Origin: Streptomyces physcomitrii
Lineage (GTDB): Bacteria > Actinomycetota > Actinomycetes > Streptomycetales > Streptomycetaceae
DNA length: 64,000 nt
Direction of reading: 5' to 3'
NCBI RefSeq assembly: GCF_012273655.1
Contig: NZ_JAAWWP010000008.1
Span: forward strand, 186,001 to 250,000
Made by a program: the position numbers and the translations under genes. Under the pieces are notes generated by a model. It made no database searches. It was not told the DNA's origin and saw nothing but the letters and a program-made list of their open reading frames with translations. This document shows, piece after piece, positions 53,791 to 62,413 of the stretch (within the stretch, counting starts at the first letter, position 1; each line of letters opens with the position of its first letter).

Positions 53791-55311
53791 TCAGGCGGAC
53801 GACGCCTCGCCGAACCACTGGCGTACGGCATCCGTCAGCCCCTCGGTGGTCTCCCCGGCCCAGGCCACATAGCCGTCCGGGCGGACCAGGAGGGCGCGGA
53901 CGCCGTCGAGGCGGTCGGCGTCGCCGGGGGCGGACTTGAGGGTGGCCGTGACGGTGGTGAGCCGGTCGGTCAGCCCCCCGCCCGCCGCGCGGACCCCGGC
54001 GTCGTCGGCGAGGTCGAGCAACAGGCCCCGCCCGCCGTGCAGTTCGGCGAAGACGGCGCTCTCGCCCTCCTTGCCGACCAGGGTGTGCTCGCCGAGCCGG
54101 TGGCCGGTGAGCGGGTGGGCGCCCTCGGGGGCCGCGTAGTGCACGTCGAGGTGGCTGACGACCCCGGCCAGGTGCTGCTTGACCTCCTCGTGGCCGAGGA
54201 GTTCGGCGATGACCGTGCGCAGCGGGTCGGCCGGTTCGCCGCCGAGGAAGACGAAGCCCTGGGCGCGGGTGTTCATCAGCAGGCGGCTGCCGACCGCGTG
54301 CCGCTCGGTGTGGTAGCTGTCGAGCAGCCCCGCGGGTGCCCGCCCGGTGACGGTGGCCGCCAGCTTCCAGCCGAGGTTGGCGGCGTCCTGCACACCGGTG
54401 CTCAACCCCTGGCCCCCGGCGGGGAGATGGATGTGCGCGGCGTCCCCGGCGAGCAGCACCCGGCCGCGGCGGTAGCTGTCGACCTGGCGGGCGGCGTCGG
54501 AGAAGGAGCTGACCCAGTCGGCGCCGCCGTGGCTGATGTCCTCGCCGGTGATGTGCTGCCAGGCGGCGGCGACCTCCTCGAAGGTGACGCTCTCGTCGCG
54601 GTCGCGGGCGGGGGTGCCGTGCGGGCAGACGATGATCCGGTCCACGCCCTCGGCGAGCGGGGCCGCCATCACCATCCCGTGCGGCAGGCGCTCGCCGAGG
54701 AAGCGGGGCTTGAGGTTCAGGCCGGTGACGTCGGCGAGGAACATCGCGCGGGTCGCGGGCAGTCCGGGGAAGGCGAAACCGGCCGCCTTGCGGACCTGGC
54801 TGCCGCCGCCGTCGCAGCCGACCAGATAGCCGGCGCGCAGGGTGCGTACGCCCTCGGGGGTGCCGAAGGTGACCTCGACGCCCTCGCCGGTGAGGAAGCC
54901 CTCGGCCAGCTCCAGGAACTCCCAGCCGCGGCGGATGTCCGCGCCGAGTCCGCCCGCCCACTCCTCCAGGACCGCCTCGGTCTGGTACTGCGGGATGCCG
55001 CGGGCGCCGAAGTGGGCGCCGGGCAGGGTGGTGAAGTCGAACTGCAGGCCGCCGAAGTGGCCCATCGGGCTGGTCTCCAGGGTCTCGCCCTGGCCGAAGC
55101 GGGGCAGCAGCCCGCGCTGGTCGAAGATCTCCATCGCGCGGGCGGTGAAGCCGAGCCCGCGGGACTGCCCGGTGGGCTCGGCGAGCCGTTCGGCGACGAT
55201 GACGCGGGCGCCGCCGAGCCGGAGTTCACCGGCGAGCATCAGCCCGGTCGGTCCGGCGCCGACGATGACGACATCGGCGTCCACCGCGGTCCCCTGTGCT
55301 GTCCCTGCCAT
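53791..55311 (-). CDS. FAD-dependent aromatic polyketide monooxygenase 1
   Basis: 506 residues from ATG 55311. Class A flavoprotein hydroxylase of the PgaE/JadH/RdmE group: VVIVGAGPTGLMLAGELRLGG (FAD), YLVGCDGGGSQVRKAAGFAF (DG motif), GRVLLAGDAAHIHLPAGGQGL and GVQDAANLGWKLAATVTG (GD motif), and a thioredoxin-like C-terminal domain from about 390 ending in VRPDGYVAWAG. It hydroxylates polycyclic intermediates with NAD(P)H and oxygen. It lies 84 bp downstream of a clear paralog, suggesting tandem duplication. Confidence 0.92.
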   Translation of the reverse strand: MAGTAQGTAVDADVVIVGAGPTGLMLAGELRLGGARVIVAERLAEPTGQSRGLGFTARAMEIFDQRGLLPRFGQGETLETSPMGHFGGLQFDFTTLPGAHFGARGIPQYQTEAVLEEWAGGLGADIRRGWEFLELAEGFLTGEGVEVTFGTPEGVRTLRAGYLVGCDGGGSQVRKAAGFAFPGLPATRAMFLADVTGLNLKPRFLGERLPHGMVMAAPLAEGVDRIIVCPHGTPARDRDESVTFEEVAAAWQHITGEDISHGGADWVSSFSDAARQVDSYRRGRVLLAGDAAHIHLPAGGQGLSTGVQDAANLGWKLAATVTGRAPAGLLDSYHTERHAVGSRLLMNTRAQGFVFLGGEPADPLRTVIAELLGHEEVKQHLAGVVSHLDVHYAAPEGAHPLTGHRLGEHTLVGKEGESAVFAELHGGRGLLLDLADDAGVRAAGGGLTDRLTTVTATLKSAPGDADRLDGVRALLVRPDGYVAWAGETTEGLTDAVRQWFGEASSA

Positions 55312-55395
55312 GGTTTCGGTCCCTTCGTGAGGTGTGGGCGTGCGGGTGGTGCCCGGCACGGTGGGGGGGCGGTGCCTTCGGGGCGGTGGGTCTCC

Positions 55396-56853
55396 TCAGG
55401 CGGTGGCCTCCCACCCCGGTCCGAGTGCCTCGGCGGGCGGTGGGGTCCCGGTGGAGCCCGCCCAGGCGACATGCCCGTCGGGCCGTACCAGGACGGAGTC
55501 CTTGTCGGTCAGCGGCCCCTCCTCGGGGCGGCCGGTGAGCGTGCTGAGACGGGCCCCGTCCGGCACGTCCACGCCCGGGTTGATCCACACTCCGCGTCCG
55601 GTGCGCAGCAACTCGCTGACGGACACCCGGCCCTGAGGGCTCGTCAGGACGGTGTGCGGCAGCCGGGCGCCGAGCAAGGGGTGCGCGGGGCCCGGGAGTT
55701 GGTAGCGGATGTCGAGTCCGCTGATCATCCCGGCCAGGTGCGCGCGGACCTTCTCGTGGCGGATGAGTTCGGTCAACAGGGTGCGCAGCGGCTCCACTTC
55801 GGGGCCGCCGAGCAGCAGCATGGCCTGCGCCCTGATGTTGCCGAGGACCCGGCGGCCGACCGCGTGCCGCTCGGTGTGGTAGCTGTCGAGCAGCGCCTCG
55901 TCGCCGGGGTCCCGCAGCTGCCGGGCGAGCTTCCAGCCGAGGTTGAAGGCGTCCTGGAGGCCGAGGTTGAGGGCCTGCCCGCCGATCGGCATCTGCACAT
56001 GGGCGGCGTCGCCCGCGAAGAGGATGCGCCCGCGCCGGTAGTGCACCAGCTGCCGGGAGGCGTCGCCGAAGGTGTTCACCCACAGCGGGGTGCCGCCGGA
56101 GATGTCCTCCCCGGTGACCTGCTTCCAGGCCGCCACGACCTCCCCGAACTCGGCCTCCCCGGTGCGGGGTTGGGCGGTCGAGCCGAAGACGTGGGCCATC
56201 ACCCGGGTCACCCCGTCGCCCCGCCGGGCGGCGATGGCCAGGCCCCGCGGCAGCCGCTCGAAGCGCCGATCGGGTACCTCGATGCCGTCCACGTCGGCGC
56301 GCAGCAGCTCCCGGGTGGCGCTCTGCCCGGGGAAGACGACCCCGGTCAGCCTGCGGACGGTGCCCTCCTCGCCGTCGCAGGCCACCAGGTGGCGGCCGCG
56401 CACCAGGACGCGCCTGCCGCCAGGTCCGGTGGCCTCGGCCTCGACGTACTCCGCCTGGTCGCCCGGGTTCAGCGCGTGCACCTGGTGGCCGCGGCGGATG
56501 TCCGCGCCGAGGCCGAGCGCCCACTCCTGGAGCAGTTCCTCGGTGCGGAACTGCGGCACCTTCCACTGGCCCGGATAGCGGCTGGGCAGCGTCAGATCGA
56601 GCGGGATGCCGCCGAAGTGGCCGCGCGGCTCCTGCGGCGGGGTGCCGAGGCCGGCCAGCAGTCCCCGGCTGTCGAGGATCTCCATGGTGCGGGCGTGCAG
56701 GGTGGAGGCCCGCGACTCGGTCGTGGGCGCCTCGCGCTGTTCGAGCACCACCACCTCGGCGCCGCCCAGCCGGAGTTCACCCGCGAGCAGGAGCCCGACC
56801 GGACCGGCGCCGACGATGATGACCTGGGTCTCCAGGCGGTCCGCGGTGTCCAT
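55396..56853 (-). CDS. FAD-dependent aromatic polyketide monooxygenase 2
   Basis: 485 residues from ATG 56853, coupled to the aromatase stop by TGATG. Same fold as its neighbour: VIIVGAGPVGLLLAGELRLGG, HLVACDGEEGTVRRLTGVVF, GRILFAGDAAHVQMPIGGQA, LQDAFNLGWKLARQL and a C-terminal thioredoxin-like domain ending VRPDGHVAWAG. The two share about the same architecture but differ in the substrate-binding half. Angucycline pathways use such pairs for ring hydroxylation and dehydration. Confidence 0.92.
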   Translation of the reverse strand: MDTADRLETQVIIVGAGPVGLLLAGELRLGGAEVVVLEQREAPTTESRASTLHARTMEILDSRGLLAGLGTPPQEPRGHFGGIPLDLTLPSRYPGQWKVPQFRTEELLQEWALGLGADIRRGHQVHALNPGDQAEYVEAEATGPGGRRVLVRGRHLVACDGEEGTVRRLTGVVFPGQSATRELLRADVDGIEVPDRRFERLPRGLAIAARRGDGVTRVMAHVFGSTAQPRTGEAEFGEVVAAWKQVTGEDISGGTPLWVNTFGDASRQLVHYRRGRILFAGDAAHVQMPIGGQALNLGLQDAFNLGWKLARQLRDPGDEALLDSYHTERHAVGRRVLGNIRAQAMLLLGGPEVEPLRTLLTELIRHEKVRAHLAGMISGLDIRYQLPGPAHPLLGARLPHTVLTSPQGRVSVSELLRTGRGVWINPGVDVPDGARLSTLTGRPEEGPLTDKDSVLVRPDGHVAWAGSTGTPPPAEALGPGWEATA

Positions 56854-57794
56854 CAGCCCTGGCGCTCCGCGTGGTCCTTGGCGTGGTTCAGGGTGGCGGT
56901 GCTGTTGGTGGACAGCGCGCCCTGCACATAGGCGCGGGCGTCGGCGACGGTGGCGTCGGCGCCGAGGATCTTCTCGATGTTCTCGGGGCGCAGGGTGACG
57001 GTGTGCTGGGAGGAGGCGGTGGTGTGGGTGCCGGTGGGATCCTCCTCGAAGGTCCAGATCCCGGTGTGCAGGGTCATCAGCGCGGGCAGGGTGACCTGCT
57101 TGTAGGCGATGCGGTGGTGGGGGAAGGTGACCCGGTAGGACTTGGTGGTGTGGGTGGAGCCGTCCTTGGCCCGGGTGTCCATCTCCAGCTCCTGGAGGCC
57201 GGGGGTGTCCTCGGCGAGCCGCACCCGTGCGACGTGCGGGAGCCGCTCGTCCCACTTGTCGGCCTGGTCGATGAAGTCGTACGCGTCCTTGGCGGCGCCC
57301 TCGATCCGCACCGTGTCCGTGAACGAGAACGTCAACTCCTCAGCGGCGTGCGCGAGTTCGACGTTCTCCTTCAGCCCGGCCAGTTCCTTGGTGCTGTTCT
57401 TGTCGACCGCCGTCTCGATCCACAGCAGATCGTGCGGGTCGTCGCCGATGGCCTTGAAGGCGTGCAGCAGCCGCACCCGCGAGGAGCCGGCGCCCTGCGG
57501 CTCGATGATCCAGGTGCCGTTCATCTCCGCCACGGGGGCGGGGCTGACCTCCTGGCGGAAGGTGATCCGCAGGCTCTCCTCGTCCAGCGTCCGGTGCGAA
57601 GTCCAGTTCTTGGCCTCGCCGTTGGCGGTGGCCCAGATGTGGATCCGCTCCTCGCCGGGGCCGAGGTCCTCGCGGTCGACGTAGATGGTCGGGGGGAAGA
57701 TGCGGGGCCAGTTGGCCACCTCGGCGAGCAGCCGGTACACGGCCGCCGCCGGCGCCGCGATGGTGATCTCGTGCTCGACCTCACGGGTCGTCAT
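56853..57794 (-). CDS. Bifunctional polyketide aromatase/cyclase
   Basis: 313 residues from ATG 57794. Two START/Bet v1-like helix-grip domains in tandem (about 5-145 and 155-310). The first has REVEHEITIAAPAAAVYRLL and VANWPRIFPPTIYVDRED, the second DTVRIEGAAKDAYDFIDQAD and DERLPHVARVRLAED. This didomain form acts on C9-reduced chains in benzisochromanequinone and angucycline pathways (ActVII/JadD type), catalysing first-ring aromatisation. Matches the presence of a ketoreductase next door. Confidence 0.92.
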   Translation of the reverse strand: MTTREVEHEITIAAPAAAVYRLLAEVANWPRIFPPTIYVDREDLGPGEERIHIWATANGEAKNWTSHRTLDEESLRITFRQEVSPAPVAEMNGTWIIEPQGAGSSRVRLLHAFKAIGDDPHDLLWIETAVDKNSTKELAGLKENVELAHAAEELTFSFTDTVRIEGAAKDAYDFIDQADKWDERLPHVARVRLAEDTPGLQELEMDTRAKDGSTHTTKSYRVTFPHHRIAYKQVTLPALMTLHTGIWTFEEDPTGTHTTASSQHTVTLRPENIEKILGADATVADARAYVQGALSTNSTATLNHAKDHAERQG

Positions 57795-57846
57795 AGCCAC
57801 AACTCCAGTACAGGTGAAGGGGGGTGCGGGGGTTGCCGTACGGGCG

Positions 57847-58641
57847 TCAGAAGTTGCCGAGTCCACCGCAGACGTTCAGCGCCTGGGAGGTGAGGGAGGC
57901 GGCGGTGTCGGAGGCGAGGTAGCCGACGAGCCCGGCGACCTCCTCCGGGGTGGAGTAGCGGCCGAGGGGGATCTTCGCCTGGAACTTCTCCAGGATCGCC
58001 GCCTCGCTGGTGTCGTAGGCGTCCGCGTAGCCCTGGCGCACCCGCTGGGCCATGGGGGTCTCGACGTAGCCGGGGCAGACCGCGTTCACGGTGATCCCGG
58101 TCGGCGCCAGTTCATTGCCCAGCGCCTTGGTGAACCCGACGACGCCGTGCTTGGAGGCCGAGTACGGGGCGCCGAGGACGACACCCTGCTTACCGGCCGT
58201 GGAGGCGATGTTGATGATCCGGCCCCGGCTCTTGGCACGCATGCCGCCCGCGTTCAGGACCTCCTTGGTCATGCGGAAGACGCTGGTGAGGTTGGTCTCG
58301 ATGACATCGGCCCACAGCTCGAAGGGGATGTCCGCGGTCACCCCGCCACCCGAGCGGCCCGCGTTGTTGACCAGCACGTCCACCGTCCCGAAGCGGTCCA
58401 CGGCGGCCTGCACGAAGGCCCGCACCGAAGCGTCCTCCCGCACGTCCAGGACGGTGCCGTCCACGTCCAGGCCCTCGGCGGTCAGTTCCTTGACGGTCGC
58501 CGCGACCCGGTCGGCGTCCCGGGCCCCGAGGAAGACCCGGTGCCCCTGCTCGGCGAGCAGCCGCACACTCGCCAGTCCGATACCACTGGTGCCGCCCGAG
58601 ACGAGGGCGAGGCGGCCGTTCTCCTGGGTGTTCTCGGTCAT
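57847..58641 (-). CDS. Type II PKS ketoreductase (ActIII type)
   Basis: 264 residues from ATG 58641. Short-chain dehydrogenase: NADPH motif GGTSGIGLASVRLLAEQG, VLVNNAGRSGGG, catalytic N117, S147, Y160 and K164 (APYSASKHGVVGF), spaced exactly as in the actinorhodin C9 ketoreductase. The PGG-like specificity segment is not obvious. It reduces the C9 carbonyl of the nascent poly-beta-ketone. Located between ACP and aromatase. Confidence 0.93.
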   Translation of the reverse strand: MTENTQENGRLALVSGGTSGIGLASVRLLAEQGHRVFLGARDADRVAATVKELTAEGLDVDGTVLDVREDASVRAFVQAAVDRFGTVDVLVNNAGRSGGGVTADIPFELWADVIETNLTSVFRMTKEVLNAGGMRAKSRGRIINIASTAGKQGVVLGAPYSASKHGVVGFTKALGNELAPTGITVNAVCPGYVETPMAQRVRQGYADAYDTSEAAILEKFQAKIPLGRYSTPEEVAGLVGYLASDTAASLTSQALNVCGGLGNF

Positions 58642-58660
58642 GGTGAAGGTTCCTTCGGGC

Positions 58661-58930
58661 TCAGGCCGCACCGGCGGTGGACAGGTGGGCGTTGACGGCG
58701 TCGATGAGGGCGCGCGGGGTGTCCGCGTCGGTGATGACCTCGTCGTCCAGCGAGATGCCGTACTCGCGCTCGATGGCGCCGCCGGTCTCCAGGAGGGCGA
58801 GGGATTCGTAGCCGAGGACCTCGAACTCGGTGTCGAGGATCTCGCCGTCCAGGTCGACGCCCTCGGCGGCGCCGGCGGACTGCAGCAGGATCCGCTTCAG
58901 GTCGTCGAGGGTGAACGCGGCGGTGGCCAT
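58661..58930 (-). CDS. Acyl carrier protein of the type II PKS
   Basis: 89 residues from ATG 58930; an ATG five codons upstream is possible. Four-helix ACP with the phosphopantetheine serine S43 in FEVLGYESLALLE (DS replaced by ES). DDEVITDADTPRALIDAVN forms helices 3-4. It carries the growing chain for KS-alpha/KS-beta. Stops 20 bp before the KR start. Confidence 0.95.
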   Translation of the reverse strand: MATAAFTLDDLKRILLQSAGAAEGVDLDGEILDTEFEVLGYESLALLETGGAIEREYGISLDDEVITDADTPRALIDAVNAHLSTAGAA

Positions 58931-59024
58931 GGGGTGTCCTTCCATCGGGATGTCACGGGGCGAGCGGGGCGGCGCGGGGACGGGGAGCCGGCGCGCACTC
59001 AACTGCGCGGCGGGGCAGGGTGGT

Positions 59025-60239
59025 TCACTCGGGGCCGCAGACCACGAGCGCGGAGTTGAAGCCGCCGTGCCCGCGCGCGAGGACCAGCGCGGTGCGCAGC
59101 TTCGCGGGCCGCGGCTGGGCGAGGACGAGGTCGAGCCCGTACTCGGGGCAGGGCTCCACATGCACGGTCGGCGGGATCACCTGGTCGCGCAGGGCGAGCA
59201 GGGCCGCGGTGACGTCCAGCGGCGCGGCCCCCGAGTACAGCCGCCCGGTCATGGTCTTCGGCGCGGTCACCGGGACGCCGCGGATCCCGAAGAGCGCGGT
59301 GAGCGCCTCGGCCTCGGCGCGGTCGGCGGCGGGTTCGCCCGCGGCGTCCGCGAAGACCACGTCGATGTCGGCGGCGTCCACGCCCGCGTCCGCGAGCGCC
59401 GTCCGCGCGGCCCGGAGCAGGGCGGGCGGGCGTCCGCTGCCCGGCCTCGGGTCGAAGGTGGCGCCGTAGCCGAGGATCCGGCCGTGCACCCGGGCGCCGC
59501 GGGCACGGGCCGCCTCGGCGTCCTCCATGATCAGGATGGCGCCGCCCTCACCGGGCACATAGCCGCGGGCCTCCCGGTCGAAGGGCAGATAGGCGCGGGC
59601 CGCCTCGGCGCTGGTGGACATCCGGCCGCCGGAGAGCTGCGCCACCCAGCCCCAGGGGCAGAGCGAGGCGTCGACCGCGCCGGTGACGATCAGCGGGGTG
59701 CCCCGGCGGATCTGCCGCCGCGCCTGGGCGAGGGCGTCGAGCCCGCCGGCCTGGTCGCTGACCACCACCCCGCTCGGGCCCTTCATGCCGTTGCGGATGG
59801 AGATCTGGCCGCTGTTGACCGCGTAGAACCAGGCGAAGGACTGGTACGCGGAGACGAACTGGCTGCCCTGGCTCCAGAGTTTGCGCAGCTCGCCCTGGCC
59901 GAACTCGAAGCCGCCGGAGGAGCTGGCGGTGACCACGCCCATGTCGAAGGAGGGCAGTTCGGCGGGGGTGATGCCCGCGTCGGCCAGCGCCCAGTCGGCC
60001 GCCGCGAGCGCCATCCGGGTCATCCGGTCGGTCTGCGGGATCAGCCTGCTCGGCAGGTGGTCCTCGGCGACGAACCCGGGTACCTCGCCCGCGAGTTGGG
60101 CCGGATAGCCGGAGGGGTCGAAGTGGGTGAGGCGGGCGATGCCGCTCTTGCCGCCGAGGGTGGCGGCCCAGTAGTCGCGCAGGCCGAGGCCGTTGGGCGC
60201 GGCGACCCCGATTCCGGTGATGACCGCCGGTGCGCTCAT
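59025..60239 (-). CDS. Ketosynthase chain length factor (KS-beta)
   Basis: 404 residues from ATG 60239, overlapping the KS-alpha stop (ATGA). Thiolase fold with the active-site cysteine replaced by glutamine Q163 in VVVSDQAGGLDALA, the hallmark of KS-beta. Other landmarks: VITGIGVAAPNGLGL and ARGHGGFNSALVV. It sets chain length together with KS-alpha. From sequence alone I cannot fix decaketide (C20), though the angucycline-like gene set suggests it. Confidence 0.95.
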   Translation of the reverse strand: MSAPAVITGIGVAAPNGLGLRDYWAATLGGKSGIARLTHFDPSGYPAQLAGEVPGFVAEDHLPSRLIPQTDRMTRMALAAADWALADAGITPAELPSFDMGVVTASSSGGFEFGQGELRKLWSQGSQFVSAYQSFAWFYAVNSGQISIRNGMKGPSGVVVSDQAGGLDALAQARRQIRRGTPLIVTGAVDASLCPWGWVAQLSGGRMSTSAEAARAYLPFDREARGYVPGEGGAILIMEDAEAARARGARVHGRILGYGATFDPRPGSGRPPALLRAARTALADAGVDAADIDVVFADAAGEPAADRAEAEALTALFGIRGVPVTAPKTMTGRLYSGAAPLDVTAALLALRDQVIPPTVHVEPCPEYGLDLVLAQPRPAKLRTALVLARGHGGFNSALVVCGPE

Positions 60240-61507
60240 GCCGGGCTCCTCTCCGGGCGGGCGAGCACCATCGCGCTCTGGAAGCCGCCGAATCCGCTGC
60301 CGACCGAGAGCACCGCGTCGGTGCGCTGCTCGCGGGCGTGCAGGGGGACGTAGTCGAGGTCGCACTCCGGGTCGGGGGTGGTGAGGTTGGCGGTCGGCGG
60401 CACCGTGTGGTGCTCCATCGCGAGCGCCGAGGCGGCGATCTCGATGGAGCCGATCGCGCCGAGGGAGTGGCCCACCATCGACTTGATGGAGCTGACCGGG
60501 GTCGCGTAGGCGTGCGCGCCGAGGCTCTTCTTGAAGGCGGCCGTCTCGTGCCGGTCGTTCTGCTTGGTGCCGGAGCCGTGCGCGTTGACGTAGTCGATGG
60601 CCTCCGGGGCGAGCCGCGCCTCGTCGAGGGCGAGCCGGATCGCCTCGGCCATCTCCGCGCCGTCGGGGCGCAGTCCGGTCATGTGGTACGCGTTGGAGCG
60701 GGTGGCGTAGCCCGCGAGTTCGGCGTAGACGTGCGCGCCGCGGCGGCGGGCCGACTCCCACTCCTCCAGGACGAAGAAGGCGCTGCCCTCGCCGAGCACG
60801 AAGCCGTTGCGGGTGCCGTCGAAGGGCCGCGAGGCGTGCTCCGGGTCGTCGTGGCGCGGGGTGGTGGCCTTGATGGCGTCGAAGCAGGCCATGGTGATGG
60901 GCGAGATGGGGGCGTCGGAGGCCCCGGCGACCATCACGTCCACCGAGCCCTCGCGGACCAGTTCCAGGGCGTAGCCGAGGGCGTCGATGCCCGAGGTGCA
61001 GCCGGTGGAGACCACGGTGCTGGGGCCCTCGGCGCCCACCGCCCAGGCGACCTCGGCGGCGAAGGAGCTGGGCACCAGGTGGTTGTAGAGGTGCGGCACC
61101 GCGTAGGCGTGGTCGACCAGGTCGAGCCGGCCGCCGTCGCTGACCACCCGGTACTCCTCGTCCAGGCCCATGGTCGCGCCGACCGCGCTGCCGACGGTGA
61201 CGCCGGTGCGGTGCGGCTCCAGGGCCGCGGTCTCCAGGCCGCTGTCGGCGAGGGCGCCGCGGGCGGCGACCACGGCCAGCTGGGCGGCGCGGTCCATGCG
61301 GCGCACCTCGTGCGGGCTCAGCCCGTGCGCGTACGGGTCGAAGTCGATCTCGGCGGCGACCCGGGAGCGGAAGGGCGCGGGATCGAAGAAGGTGATGCCG
61401 CGGGTGGCGGTGCGGCCCTCGCTGAGCAGGCTCCAGAAGTTCTTGGTGCCGACACCACCGGGGGCGAGGACCTCCATCCCGGTGATCACGACTCTGCGCC
61501 CGGGCAC
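60236..61507 (-). CDS. Ketosynthase alpha (KS-alpha) of the type II PKS
   Basis: 423 residues from GTG 61507. Active-site C170 in VVSTGCTSGIDALGYA, with the catalytic histidines in NAHGSGTKQNDRHE and SIKSMVGHSLGAIGS. RRVVITGMEVLAPGGVG is the usual start. It condenses malonyl units on the ACP. The start codon lies 2 bp before the position of the cyclase stop, so the two are coupled. Together with KS-beta and ACP it forms the minimal PKS. Confidence 0.96.
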   Translation of the reverse strand: MPGRRVVITGMEVLAPGGVGTKNFWSLLSEGRTATRGITFFDPAPFRSRVAAEIDFDPYAHGLSPHEVRRMDRAAQLAVVAARGALADSGLETAALEPHRTGVTVGSAVGATMGLDEEYRVVSDGGRLDLVDHAYAVPHLYNHLVPSSFAAEVAWAVGAEGPSTVVSTGCTSGIDALGYALELVREGSVDVMVAGASDAPISPITMACFDAIKATTPRHDDPEHASRPFDGTRNGFVLGEGSAFFVLEEWESARRRGAHVYAELAGYATRSNAYHMTGLRPDGAEMAEAIRLALDEARLAPEAIDYVNAHGSGTKQNDRHETAAFKKSLGAHAYATPVSSIKSMVGHSLGAIGSIEIAASALAMEHHTVPPTANLTTPDPECDLDYVPLHAREQRTDAVLSVGSGFGGFQSAMVLARPERSPA

Positions 61508-61508
61508 C

Positions 61509-61832
61509 TCACGCCTCCCAGGTGTAGAAGCGCTGGGCCATCGCGTCGGCCGGGGAGCGCCAGGTGGCGGGGTCGTAGGCCTCGATGAAGGGCTTGAGGT
61601 CCTGGCTGATGCCGATGAAGCGCGGGTCGGTCTTGGCCTCCTCGATGCGCTCGCCGCCGTTGTCCTCGTCGAAGTCCTGGAGGTGGAAGTACAGGCCCTT
61701 GTACGCGAAGAGCTGGCGGCGCCGCGTACCCATGCGGTGCGGCATTTCCGTGGCGTCGAATTCACCGAAGAGCCCGGCCACGTCCTTGCTCGAACCGAGG
61801 TCCATCCGGGCGACGATCAGCGTGCTGTGCAT
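61509..61832 (-). CDS. TcmI-family polyketide cyclase
   Basis: 107 residues from ATG 61832, behind AAGGAG. Small ferredoxin-like (dimeric alpha-beta barrel) cyclase: HSTLIVARMDLGSSKDVAGLF, FGEFDATEMPHRMGTRRRQLF, YFHLQDFDED and terminal AQRFYTWEA. It folds later rings of the polyketide (JadI/TcmI type). First gene of the PKS operon. Confidence 0.92.
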   Translation of the reverse strand: MHSTLIVARMDLGSSKDVAGLFGEFDATEMPHRMGTRRRQLFAYKGLYFHLQDFDEDNGGERIEEAKTDPRFIGISQDLKPFIEAYDPATWRSPADAMAQRFYTWEA

Positions 61833-62413
61833 ATCTTCTCGCTCCTTGGCAGTTGCGGTCTGTGCGGCACTCGGCTGCGCCCGCGAAAGCGCCGCCCCCG
61901 CGCCGGAGACACAAACCGGCCCGGGAATTGCATTCACGAATCCATTCGGCCGCCCATGGGAGCTCGGCGGTGTTCTGCGGCCCGCCGCAGGCACTTTTCC
62001 GGCACTCGGTGAAAAGGAGTGGCGGGGAAGTGCCTTACCGGCGGCCGCCCCCCGGTGACATCGCCCGGTGTGGTAAATGGTTCTTCCAAAGCCCGCGTCC
62101 TACAAGGCGCCCTTGTGCATTTCTCGGTACGGAATCGTCAGGTACCGCAGAGCCGCCCCCGCAATGTCAGAGGACCGCCAGGCGAACGTCAGGAAGCGGC
62201 ACGGACGGGTCAGGGAAGTGACCGGACGCCACCCGGGAGGCGGCTGGGGCGGGGGCGCGAGCGGGTGCGCGGGGTGGTGCCGGGTCAGCCGGGGCGCCCG
62301 GGCCGGTACGGGCGCGGGGGCGCACACCGGTTTCGGGCATGACCCGGAGGCGTACCGGTACACCGGCACGCCCCCGTGGCGTCAGGGATCCCGGCGGCGC
62401 GGCCGCCGCCCGC
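61833..62413. promoter_or_regulatory. Upstream region of the PKS operon
   Basis: About 580 bp between the PKS operon and the oxidase gene. AT-richer around 62070-62170, where the PKS promoter probably lies; no clear -35/-10 or known operator found. Nearest the oxidase stop there is a GC hairpin CGGCGGC-gcg-GCCGCCG (62392-62408), a likely terminator for the oxidase gene. No convincing small gene. Confidence 0.5.
62392..62408 (-). terminator. Hairpin after the multicopper oxidase gene
   Basis: CGGCGGC (62392-62398) pairs with GCCGCCG (62402-62408), loop GCG wobbling over 62399-62401, 5 bp after the oxidase stop. Confidence 0.5.
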
